Assembly (NCBI GenBank): GCA_046330255.1
Contig: JAXLTC010000001.1
Location: 1,178,001 to 1,242,000 of the forward strand
Reading direction: 5' to 3'
Source of the DNA: JBBSBL01 sp046330255
GTDB taxonomy: Bacteria > Actinomycetota > Thermoleophilia > Solirubrobacterales > Solirubrobacteraceae
Length of the DNA: 64,000 nucleotides
The translations under genes and the position numbers were made by a program. Positions 25,818-33,688 of this stretch are shown one piece after another. Below the pieces are notes generated by a model. That model was not told the DNA's origin. It made no database searches and was given only the letters and a program-made list of their open reading frames with translations. Within the stretch, counting starts at the first letter, position 1, and each line of letters starts with the position of its first letter.

Positions 25818-27343
25818 CGCTCTCGATCCTGCTCTGGCTCCCGCTCGCCGCCGCGCTGATCGCGGCGCTCCTCCCCGCGAAGGCGGCCCCGCGCGCCGCG
25901 CTGCTCGGGTCGCTGGCGACGCTCGGCGTGGCGATCTCGTTCCTCGTCCGCTTCGACATGGCGACCTCGGGACGGCTGCAGTTCGTCACCGACCGCGAGT
26001 GGATCCCGCAGCTCGGCCTGCACTACAAGCTCGGGATCGACGGGCTCAACCTGTCGCTCGTCGTCGCCACGGCGTTCCTGTTCGCGGTTGCGCTGATCGC
26101 CGCGAACCTGCGCAACTGGGACCGCTCGAAGGTCTTCTACTTCCACCTCGGCCTCGCCGAGTCGGGCGTGCTGGGCGCCTTCCTGGCCCAGGACGTGGTC
26201 CTCTTCGTGGCGTTCTTCGACCTGATGTTCATCCCGTTCTACTTCCTGTGCGGGTCGTGGGGGTCGGGGGACCGGGTGCGCGCCACGACCAAGCTCGTGA
26301 TCTACACGCTGGTCGGCTCGCTCTTCATGCTCGCGGGCGCGGTCGCGCTGGGGATCATCGCCGCCGGCTCCTACGACCGGCCCGTGACGTTCGTGATCTC
26401 CGAGCTGCAGCGGCTGCCGGTCGGGCAGGGCACCCAGGAGTGGATCTTCCTGTGCTTCGCCGCGGCGTTCCTGATCAAGATGCCGTCGTTCCCGTTCCAC
26501 GGCTGGATGCCGGACACCTACCGCTCGATGCCGCTCCCCGCGCTGGCGGTGTTCTCGGCGCTGCTGTCGAAGGTCGCCGCCTACGGCTTCCTGCGGATCG
26601 TGCTCCCGGTGCTGCCGGGCGCGAGCACGCACTTCCAGGAGCTGATGCTGCTGATCGCGCTCGCCTCGATCCTCTACGGGTCGGTGATGGCGTTCACCAC
26701 GACCGAGATGCGCCTGGTGCTCGGCTACTCGTCGGTGGCGCAGCTCGGCTTCATCCTGCTCGGGGCGTTCGCGCTGCGCGGCGACGGCGCGCAGGGCGCG
26801 CTGCTGCAGATGCTCAACCACGCGCTGGTGGTGGTCCCGCTGCTGCTGATCGTCGGGCTGTGTGCGGCACGCGCGGGCGGCAGCGAGGACCTGCGCGACA
26901 TGGGCGGCATCGCGACCCGCGCACCGGTGCTGGCGGCGATGTTCATGATCCTGGCGCTGGCGACGCTGGCGATGCCGGGCTCGGCCAACTTCGTGGGCGA
27001 GTTCCTGATCCTGCTCGGCGTCTTCAAGGCGAAGATCGCGATCGCGGTCGTCGCGTTCGCGGGCGTGATCATGGCCTCGGTCTACATGCTGCGGGTCTAC
27101 ATCCGCTCGATGCACAACCGCGCGGGCGAGGGAGTGCGGTCCCGCGAGCTCGGCTGGGGCGACGCCGCCGCGATCGCGCCCGTCGTGGCGGTGGTGCTGT
27201 TCCTGGCGGTCTACCCGCAGTGGGCGCTCGAGCGCTCGGAGCGCAGCGCGGCGCGTTCGGTGGCGGCGGCTCGCGGCGCACCCGAGCGCCCGTTCCCGAA
27301 GCCGGGCGCGGCGCCCGCGCAGCTGATCGGGAGGGCGCCGTGA
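25814..27343 (+). CDS. nuoM: NADH-quinone oxidoreductase subunit M
   Basis: 509 residues, about 14 membrane helices. Pumping-path motifs: DLMFIPFYFLCG, FLIKMPSFPFHGWMPDTYRSMPLPALAV and LGYSSVAQLGFILLG. GTG 25814 overlaps the nuoL TGA (GTGA) and its own TGA overlaps nuoN (GTGA). The last about 40 residues are an Ala/Arg/Pro-rich cytoplasmic tail. Confidence 0.96.
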   Translation: MTLSILLWLPLAAALIAALLPAKAAPRAALLGSLATLGVAISFLVRFDMATSGRLQFVTDREWIPQLGLHYKLGIDGLNLSLVVATAFLFAVALIAANLRNWDRSKVFYFHLGLAESGVLGAFLAQDVVLFVAFFDLMFIPFYFLCGSWGSGDRVRATTKLVIYTLVGSLFMLAGAVALGIIAAGSYDRPVTFVISELQRLPVGQGTQEWIFLCFAAAFLIKMPSFPFHGWMPDTYRSMPLPALAVFSALLSKVAAYGFLRIVLPVLPGASTHFQELMLLIALASILYGSVMAFTTTEMRLVLGYSSVAQLGFILLGAFALRGDGAQGALLQMLNHALVVVPLLLIVGLCAARAGGSEDLRDMGGIATRAPVLAAMFMILALATLAMPGSANFVGEFLILLGVFKAKIAIAVVAFAGVIMASVYMLRVYIRSMHNRAGEGVRSRELGWGDAAAIAPVVAVVLFLAVYPQWALERSERSAARSVAAARGAPERPFPKPGAAPAQLIGRAP

Positions 27344-28914
27344 TCGCCGCCGCCGCGCGAGCGCCCCACATCGACTGGGCGGCGTTCTCGCCGTTCCTCG
27401 CGCTTGCCGTCGGCGGCCTGGTGGTGGTGCTCGTCGGGCTGCTGAGCTCGCGTGCGGTTCGCGAGCGGGTGGTTCCGGCGCTCACGCTCGTGGCCCTGGG
27501 CGCGGCGATCGGCCTGACGATCTGGCGCTGGGGCGACGACCGCTCGATCATCTCCGGCGCTCTGCGCGTGGACGACCTCGCGCTGGTCCTCGGCCTGATG
27601 TTCTGCGTCGCCGCGGCCGCCGCGGTGCTGCTCTCCTGGCGCGAGGACGCGCCGCGGGAGCTCGGCCAGGGCGAGTACCACGCGCTCCTGCTGTTCACGG
27701 TGCTCGGGATGCTCGTGCTGGTCGCGGCCACCAACACCGTGACGCTGTTCGTCGGGCTCGAGCTGCTCTCGATCAGCCTCTACGTCCTGTGCGCCGCGGA
27801 GCTGCGGACGGAGCGCTCGCTGGAGGCGGGCCTCAAGTACCTGATCATCGGGAGCGTCGGGTCGGCGACCCTGGTGTACGGGCTCGCGCTGCTCTACGGG
27901 GCGACGGGCTCAACCCAGTTCGGCGTGATCGCGCGCTCGATCTCGAGCTCGGGGATCCTCGGCGACCCGCTGCTGCTGACCGGCATCGGGCTGGCCGCGG
28001 TCGGCCTCGCGTTCAAGGCGAGCGTCGCGCCGTTCCACCAGTGGACGCCAGACGTCTACGAGGGCGCGCCCACGCCGATCACGGCGTTCATGGCGGTCGC
28101 CACGAAGGCCGCGGCGCTGGGGGTGTTCCTGCGCCTCTTCGACGTCGCGCTGATCTCCGAGCAGGACGTCTGGGCGCCCGCCCTCGCCGCTCTCGCGGCG
28201 ATCACGATCGTGGTCGGCAACGTCGGCGCGCTCGGGCAGTCGTCGCTCAAGCGGATGCTCGCGTACTCCTCGGTGGCGCAGGCCGGCTACATGCTCGGCG
28301 GCCTTGTCGTCGGCACCCGCCTCGGCATCCAGGCGACGATCTTCTACCTCGCCGTCTATTTGATGATGAACCTGAGCGCGTTCGCGGTGATCATCGCGCG
28401 CGAGCGCGAGAGCGGCGAGGGCGACGACATCGCCGCCATGGCCGGCATCGGGCGCACCCGCCCGGTGCTGGCGTGGTCGATGACGATCGCGATGCTCGCG
28501 CTCGCAGGCATCCCGGCGACCGCCGGGTTCGTCGGCAAGATCTACCTGATCCAGGCGCTCGTCGACGGCGACTACACGTGGCTGGGCGTGCTGATCGTGA
28601 TCGGCTCGATGATCTCGCTCGGCTACTACCTGCGGGTCGTCGCGGCGGTCTGGATGACGCCGGGCCCCGCGCAGGAGCCGGCCGCCGCGGTCGCGGCGGG
28701 CGGGCGGCCGGTGATCGCGGGCGGCTCGCCGGAGGCCGACGCCCTGGACCCGGGCGCCGGCGCAGCTTCGGCCGCGCCCGCCCCCCGCGCGCGGCCCGAG
28801 GTCGTCGCCGTCGCCGTCGTGTTCGCCGCGGCGAGCATCTTCTTCGGGATCGTCCCCGGCCCACTGCTGGACCTGGCCGCCGACGCCGGCCGCGCGATCG
28901 GCGGGATCTTCTAG
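27340..28914 (+). CDS. nuoN: NADH-quinone oxidoreductase subunit N
   Basis: 524 residues. Third antiporter-like subunit: FVGLELLSISLYVL, ASVAPFHQWTPDVYEGAPTPITAFMA and MLAYSSVAQAGYMLGGL are diagnostic. A Pro/Ala/Gly-rich loop (about 447-485) lies before the last helix. It closes the operon; a GC hairpin lies at 28922 and no further plus-strand gene follows for 1.5 kb. Confidence 0.96.
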   Translation: MIAAAARAPHIDWAAFSPFLALAVGGLVVVLVGLLSSRAVRERVVPALTLVALGAAIGLTIWRWGDDRSIISGALRVDDLALVLGLMFCVAAAAAVLLSWREDAPRELGQGEYHALLLFTVLGMLVLVAATNTVTLFVGLELLSISLYVLCAAELRTERSLEAGLKYLIIGSVGSATLVYGLALLYGATGSTQFGVIARSISSSGILGDPLLLTGIGLAAVGLAFKASVAPFHQWTPDVYEGAPTPITAFMAVATKAAALGVFLRLFDVALISEQDVWAPALAALAAITIVVGNVGALGQSSLKRMLAYSSVAQAGYMLGGLVVGTRLGIQATIFYLAVYLMMNLSAFAVIIARERESGEGDDIAAMAGIGRTRPVLAWSMTIAMLALAGIPATAGFVGKIYLIQALVDGDYTWLGVLIVIGSMISLGYYLRVVAAVWMTPGPAQEPAAAVAAGGRPVIAGGSPEADALDPGAGAASAAPAPRARPEVVAVAVVFAAASIFFGIVPGPLLDLAADAGRAIGGIF

Positions 28915-28921
28915 CCACGCG

Positions 28922-28939
28922 GCGGCCGCTTCCGGCCGC
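28922..28939 (+). terminator. GC hairpin after nuoN
   Basis: GCGGCCG-CTTC-CGGCCGC, a perfect seven-bp stem with a tetraloop starting seven bases after the nuoN stop. No T-tract. Likely end of the nuo transcript. Confidence 0.5.
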
Positions 28940-28994
28940 GCGCTCCATGCGGGCGCCGGCCCACCTCCTGGCGCGCCCGGGCTCGGCGCGAAAG

Positions 28995-29226
28995 GCGCAT
29001 CGAAGGGAGCGCGATCGTCACGTACTCCTCCCGGATCGGCATCGACGTCGCCGGCGCCGATCGACCGCGTCAATCTGACCCCCTCATAGGGGGTCTCGTT
29101 GACGCGCTCGGTGTTACTGCGCATCGAAGGGACGCTTGTCGCGCCGTTGCTCCGCATTGGCATCGACGTCGCCGGCGCCGATCGACCGCGTCAATCCGGG
29201 TCCCTTATAGGGACCTTCGTTGACGC
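28995..29226. repeat. Two tandem copies of a structured repeat with covarying hairpins
   Basis: Copy 1 spans 28995-29105, copy 2 29119-29226. Each has a GCGCATCGAAGGGA box (28995, 29119), a 26-29-base variable spacer, an identical 36-base block (29038-29073 and 29159-29194) and a nested hairpin. Outer stem GCGTCAA/TTGACGC is identical (29067-29073 with 29099-29105; 29188-29194 with 29220-29226). A 3x3 internal loop leads to an inner stem that differs by paired changes: GACCCCC/GGGGGTC with loop TCATA, versus GGGTCCC/GGGACCT with loop TTATA. The rest of the 460-base gap (28915-29373) holds no gene I can support. Orientation, function and whether it acts as RNA are unknown. Confidence 0.75.
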
Positions 29227-29373
29227 TGTCGGACCTCGCGCTCCGATCAGCGCTCCTCTTCCCCCTTCGTTGCCGCAGTTCGCGGCAAGCCGGGCCCCGG
29301 GGACGCCGGAGCAGCGCGCGACGTAGGCACCCAGCGCCCCGGCGCCGGCAGCTCGCGCCAGTCCGCCCGGCGC

Positions 29374-30375
29374 TCAGGGCCGCTCGGGCCGCGCCTCGCG
29401 GCCGGAGCGCCGCAGCGCCATCCCCGAGAGCGCCTCGAGGATCGTGCGCTGCGCGGCGAGCGCGGTGATCCCTGCCGGGTCGTAGGGAGGCGAGACCTCG
29501 ACCACGTCGAGCGCGGCGAGGTCGACCTCGCGGCCGATGCGCCGCACGGCGCCGAGCAGCTCGCGGGTCGTGAGGCCCCCCGGCTCGGGCGTACCCGTCC
29601 CGGGGGCGTAGGCGGGGTCGAGCACGTCGACGTCGACGGTCAGGTAGGTGCGCGGAGCGCGCTCGCGCGCGTAGGCGATCGCGTCGTCCAGGACCGCGGC
29701 GAGGCCGCGCTCGTCGATCTCCCCCATCGTGTGCCAGCGGAACCCGGCGTCGCGCATCCACTGGAACTCGGGCGGCGAGGGCCAGGCGCCGCGCAGCCCG
29801 ACCTGGACGATGTTGCGCCCGTCCAGCACCCCGTCGACGACGCCCTTGTAGAACGGCGTGCCGTGCGAGAGCGTCGCGCCGTAGACCTCCTCGCCCGTGT
29901 CGGCGTGCGTGTCGAAGTGGATCACCGAGTAGCCGTCCGGGCCGTGGCGCGCGGCGAGCGCCTCGAGCTGCGGCAGGGACAGGGAGTGGTCGCCGCCCAG
30001 CACCGCCGGGACGGCGCCGGCGCCGAGCACCGAGTCCAGCGCGCGCCGCAGCGCGGCATGCGACTCGGCCAGCACCGCGGGCATCACCTCGACGTCGCCG
30101 TGGTCCACCACGTTCAGCTCGGCGAACGGATCGACGCCGAGCTCCATGTGCGGGCGCGCGGGAGGACCGCCCACGTCCTCGGCCAGCCGGATCGCGCGCG
30201 GGCCGAAGCGCGCGCCCGAGCGGTGGGACACGCCGTCGTCGAAGGGGGCGCCGACGATCACGACATCGGCGCCCGCGAGCTGGGCCGGGTCGGGCACGTA
30301 GGGCACGCGGCAGTAGGTCGCAAGGACCCCCGCCTGCGCCGTCCCGTAGGGCTGCTCGCCCGCCACGCCGGGCAT
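29374..30375 (-). CDS. speB: Agmatinase-type ureohydrolase
   Basis: 333 residues. Manganese-binding motifs of the arginase/agmatinase fold are complete: GGDHS, HFDTHADTG and TVDVDVLDPAYAPGTGTPEPGG, plus EVSPPYDP near the end. The GTGTPE(P)GG block is typical of agmatinases, which turn agmatine into putrescine and urea; guanidinobutyrase or related activity cannot be excluded. ATG 30375 starts MPGVAGEQPYG; only a weak AGG precedes it. It ends close to the structured repeats and converges with nuoN. Confidence 0.85.
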   Translation of the reverse strand: MPGVAGEQPYGTAQAGVLATYCRVPYVPDPAQLAGADVVIVGAPFDDGVSHRSGARFGPRAIRLAEDVGGPPARPHMELGVDPFAELNVVDHGDVEVMPAVLAESHAALRRALDSVLGAGAVPAVLGGDHSLSLPQLEALAARHGPDGYSVIHFDTHADTGEEVYGATLSHGTPFYKGVVDGVLDGRNIVQVGLRGAWPSPPEFQWMRDAGFRWHTMGEIDERGLAAVLDDAIAYARERAPRTYLTVDVDVLDPAYAPGTGTPEPGGLTTRELLGAVRRIGREVDLAALDVVEVSPPYDPAGITALAAQRTILEALSGMALRRSGREARPERP

Positions 30376-30433
30376 CCTGCCAGACGCCCCGGGCCGCGGG
30401 CCTCCCGCCGTCCGGGCGCGCCGCCCCCGGCGC

Positions 30434-30439
30434 TAGCAT
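30434..30439 (+). promoter_or_regulatory. -10-like hexamer TAGCAT of the ThyX-like gene
   Basis: TAGCAT lies nine bases before the GTG at 30449, in the arrangement seen at about 20 other starts here. Predicted leaderless transcript. Confidence 0.5.
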
Positions 30440-30448
30440 CGCGCGCCC

Positions 30449-32032
30449 GTGCGCTACCCCGTCGAGACGTTCACACCCGCCGAGGCGGCGCGGCTCGCCC
30501 CGCACGTGACCAACCTCGACCGGCCCGTGTTCGCGCTGGTCAACCTGCCGGAGACCGTCAAGGGCGCGCTGTTCGCCCGCTACTCGCGCTACCAGGGCAC
30601 GCTGCGCCGGCTGTTCCTCGACGAGTTCGCCGACTCGCTGCCGGAGGGCGGCCCGGCGTGGGAGGCCGACGAGGGCCGCCGGGCGGCGGAGCTCTACGAG
30701 CGCATCTTCCTCGGCTACGGCGACGACTCGGTCGCGCAGCTGGGAGGGGCGCACATCGCGTGCGAATGGGTCTCGAACGTGCTCACCAAGGTGCTTCAGC
30801 GCCCGCGCCTCGCGGCCTACCTGGAGCAGTCGACGCGCTACCTCGCATACGACGCGCCGATGCCCGGCGGCGGCTACCGCTACTACCGCGAGGAGAGCCT
30901 GGGGCCGGCGTACGAGTCGGCGATGGACGGCCTCTTCGACACCTACTCGCAGGCGCTGCCCGCCGTCACGGCATGGGCGGCGGCGCGGTACCCGCGCGCG
31001 GACGGCGAGCCCGAGCCGGCGCACGCGCGGGCGGTGCGGGCGAAGGCGCTGGACCTGCTGCGTGGGCTGCTCCCGGCGGCCTCGCTCTCGCACATGGGCA
31101 TCTTCGCGACCGGCCAGACCTACGAGCAGCTCGTGCTGCACCTGCTCGCGCACCCGCTGCCCGAGGCGCGGCGCTACGGGCGGATGATTCTCGAGACGGT
31201 CCAAGCCGTGATGCCGAGCTTCGTGGCGCGCGTCGAGCGCCCCGACCGCGGCGGCGAGTGGGTCTCGTTCCTCGCGGAGCGCGAGGCGGCCGGGGCGCGC
31301 TGGGCGGACCGGCTGGGCATCGAGGCGCAGGACACCGCCGCCGGGGGCGGGCCGTCGGTGCGCCTGCTCGAGGCCCACGGGGACGAAGACGGCCTCATCG
31401 CCGCGCTGCTCTTCGAGTCGGCCGGGATCGGCGAGCGGGACGTGCGGGCGGGGGTGGAGTCGCTAGGTCACGACGAGCGGGCAGAGCTGCTCCGCGACCT
31501 CCTCGGCGGCCGTGGCAACCGCCGTCACCGGCCCGGACGCGGGCTCGAGGCCCTGCGCTACCGCTTCGAGATCGTCTCCGACTACGGCGCGTTCCGCGAC
31601 CTCCAGCGCCACCGCACCCTCACCGTCCAGTGGCAGTCGCTGACACCCCACCTCGGCGCCGGCGTCCCGGACGAGGTGGACCGCGCGGGCCAGGGCGACG
31701 CCTACCGCCGTGCGCTGGAGTCCTCGGCGGCGGAGTACGAGCGCCTGGCGGAGGCGGGCCTGCGCCCGCAGGCGCCCTACGCGCTCTGCCTGGGCTACCG
31801 CATCCGCTTCGTGCTCGACCTCAACGCGCGCGCAGCGATGCAGCTCGTCGAGCTCCGCTCGGGCCGCGAAGGGCACCCGTCCTACCGCGCGGTCGCGCTC
31901 GCGATGCTCGACGAGATAGCGCGCATCCACCCCGCCGTGGCCGCCGCCATGACCCACGTGGACCGCTCGGCGGAGCCGCGGCTCGAGCGCATCCTCTCGG
32001 AGCTTCGGACCGAGGCGCGGGCGGGCAGCTAG
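30449..32032 (+). CDS. Double-length ThyX-like (flavin-dependent thymidylate synthase family) protein
   Basis: 527 residues, about twice a normal ThyX. Two ThyX-like halves can be read. The N-terminal half has GDDSVAQLGGAHIACEW then RPR-x7-STRY (R118, R120, S128); the C-terminal half has FRDLQRHRTLTVQWQSLTP, a good RHR-x7-S motif (R387, H388, R389, S397), but lacks the RY that normally follows. In classic ThyX one chain carries RHR-x7-S-x-RY, binding FAD and dUMP at a subunit interface. Here the two parts of the motif are best kept in different halves. It may methylate dUMP as a fused pseudo-dimer or have a new role; no thyA is in the window. GTG start by spacing from TAGCAT. Confidence 0.75.
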   Translation: MRYPVETFTPAEAARLAPHVTNLDRPVFALVNLPETVKGALFARYSRYQGTLRRLFLDEFADSLPEGGPAWEADEGRRAAELYERIFLGYGDDSVAQLGGAHIACEWVSNVLTKVLQRPRLAAYLEQSTRYLAYDAPMPGGGYRYYREESLGPAYESAMDGLFDTYSQALPAVTAWAAARYPRADGEPEPAHARAVRAKALDLLRGLLPAASLSHMGIFATGQTYEQLVLHLLAHPLPEARRYGRMILETVQAVMPSFVARVERPDRGGEWVSFLAEREAAGARWADRLGIEAQDTAAGGGPSVRLLEAHGDEDGLIAALLFESAGIGERDVRAGVESLGHDERAELLRDLLGGRGNRRHRPGRGLEALRYRFEIVSDYGAFRDLQRHRTLTVQWQSLTPHLGAGVPDEVDRAGQGDAYRRALESSAAEYERLAEAGLRPQAPYALCLGYRIRFVLDLNARAAMQLVELRSGREGHPSYRAVALAMLDEIARIHPAVAAAMTHVDRSAEPRLERILSELRTEARAGS

Positions 32033-32044
32033 CGCCGGACGCGG

Positions 32045-33688
32045 CTACCGGCGCCGCTTGCTCCCGCGCGCGCAGCGACGGACCCCGACGCTCCCCTTCG
32101 CGCCCGCCCGGTGCCCGTAGCGGTCGCGGCCGGAGACGGTCCAGCGCCAGCGCCCGGGCCGCCGGCAGTCCACCCGCAGCTCGACGTCGGCCCTGCCCTG
32201 CAGGTCGGCCGCGACGCTGCGCGAGATCGCCCTGCGGCTGTGCGGCGGATACAGCCTGACGCCGAGCCGGGCGAGCGGCGCCGTCGTCATCTCGAGGCCG
32301 AGATAGGAGTGGCCGATCCCGGTCCGGACCGACACGCGGCGCAGCGGCGGCGCGACCACCTGGAGGAAGGCCGTCGTCGTCGGCCGCGAGGTGCCGTTGA
32401 AGATCCCGACGATCCGCCATCCGTACCGGCCGGGCGCCAGCGGCGGAAGCCGAACCGTCCGCACCTCCCCCTCGCGGACTCCGCGCCGGAGCTCACGGCT
32501 CGTCACCAGGCTGCCTCCGGCGTCGGGATCGCCTCGGTAAAGCTCGAACGCGCGATCCGCGGGGCCGGCCCTCCAGGTGAAGGCCGGGCGCAGGTCGTAA
32601 CGGCCCGTCGCGGCGGGCGAGAGCGCGGCCGAGTAGGCGAAACGCTCGGCCTCGCCGACCCTGAGGGATGCCGTCGCGCCCAGGATGCCGACGCAGATCG
32701 TGCGTGTGCCGCTCGGCACGTTGCGCGCCGCGGTGAACGCGCCTTCGTACACGCCTCCGTCGTACACCCCCAGCGCCCCGGAGGCGCGCGGGTCCGCGGG
32801 ACACGTGCCGTCGTACGGGAGGTAGCCCCAGCCGAGGCTGCCTCTGATCTCGGCGCTGCCCGTCGCGACACCCCTCCAGTAGCCGTCGTGCCGCTCGACC
32901 GCGAGCGCGATAGTCGCCCTCGGCGCACGCGCCTGGGCGACGAGGTCCGCCGTCGCGTTAGGCTCCGCGTCCCGCGCACCGGCGACGTAGCCGCAGATGC
33001 GCACGGGCCAGCCGGGCCACGACCCGGGCACCGAGACCACGGACTTCCCCGCCGCGACGTCCAAAGCCTCCTTGCCGCCCAGGGAGAGGCGAGTGCGACC
33101 GGAGGCGGCCTCGGCCGCGGCGGTGGCGGCGCACGGCCGATCGTCGGAGCCCGCGAACACGAACAGCGTGCGGTCGATCTCGCTGTCGACGGTGAAGCGA
33201 ACCGGGCGCGTGCCGCCGGCGACCGGGTCGTCGGTCGCGATCGACAGGCTCGCCTGCGCGGCGCGCACGCCGATCACGCCCGAAGCGGCCGCGGAGGGCG
33301 CGGCGTCGGCCGAGGAGGCCGCGTACGCGCAGGCCAGCGCGTCCACCGGGAAGTCGAACTGCAGCTCGTAGGCCCAGCCGTCGTTCCCTGCCGCGAGCTC
33401 GTCGCCGCCGGGAGTGCTGAGCTCCTCGGTGCCCGCGATCGCCGCCTGGGCCGCCGCCGTGGCGGCGCAGTCGCTCGCGTCGGTCAGGTAGAGGAACAGG
33501 CGCTGACCGGCGGGCATCCCGGTCGAGTCGACCTGCAGGTCGAACGGCACGGTCTCGACCGGCTCCCGCGAGGTCGAGAGCGTCAGAGCAGGAGTCGCGG
33601 CGCCGGCGGGCGCGGCGAGCGCCGTCGAGCAGAGCGCCGCGAGGGCCGCTCCCAGGACGACGCCGGCGAGTCGGCTCGGCGCACTCAC
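32045..33688 (-). CDS. Secreted multidomain protein of unknown function
   Basis: 547 residues. Signal peptide RLAGVVLGAALAALCSTALAAPAGA, then repeated immunoglobulin-like beta domains: LTLSTSREPVETVPFDLQV..., a related ASLSIATDDPVAGGTRPVRFTV copy, a third (IALAVERHDGYWRGVATG) and a C-terminal region with fibronectin-like features (RYGWRIVGIFNGTSRPT). Spaced cysteines (DCAATAAAQ, CAYAASS, PCAATAAAE, ICGYVAG) suggest disulfides. Basic tail RRCARGSKRRR. No enzymatic motif recognised. GTG 33688 overlaps the acetyl-CoA synthetase TGA, so it is translated from the same message. Confidence 0.78.
   Translation of the reverse strand: MSAPSRLAGVVLGAALAALCSTALAAPAGAATPALTLSTSREPVETVPFDLQVDSTGMPAGQRLFLYLTDASDCAATAAAQAAIAGTEELSTPGGDELAAGNDGWAYELQFDFPVDALACAYAASSADAAPSAAASGVIGVRAAQASLSIATDDPVAGGTRPVRFTVDSEIDRTLFVFAGSDDRPCAATAAAEAASGRTRLSLGGKEALDVAAGKSVVSVPGSWPGWPVRICGYVAGARDAEPNATADLVAQARAPRATIALAVERHDGYWRGVATGSAEIRGSLGWGYLPYDGTCPADPRASGALGVYDGGVYEGAFTAARNVPSGTRTICVGILGATASLRVGEAERFAYSAALSPAATGRYDLRPAFTWRAGPADRAFELYRGDPDAGGSLVTSRELRRGVREGEVRTVRLPPLAPGRYGWRIVGIFNGTSRPTTTAFLQVVAPPLRRVSVRTGIGHSYLGLEMTTAPLARLGVRLYPPHSRRAISRSVAADLQGRADVELRVDCRRPGRWRWTVSGRDRYGHRAGAKGSVGVRRCARGSKRRR

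Noticed and set aside
24171..27115. Long minus-strand frames of 440-460 codons opposite nuoL and nuoM
   Set aside because: His/Asp/Arg/Glu-rich antisense shadows of GC-rich membrane-protein codons; no motif.
28995..29226. Peptide similarity between the two repeat copies (RSIGAGDVDA on minus, RIGIDVAGADRPRQS on plus)
   Set aside because: The 121-base period is not a multiple of three and both strands give similar peptides, so the similarity comes from the DNA repeat; paired stem changes fit structure better than coding.
28995..29226. CRISPR array or attC-like integron site
   Set aside because: Only two copies, no uniform spacer, no cas or integrase gene, and no GTTRRRY core sites.
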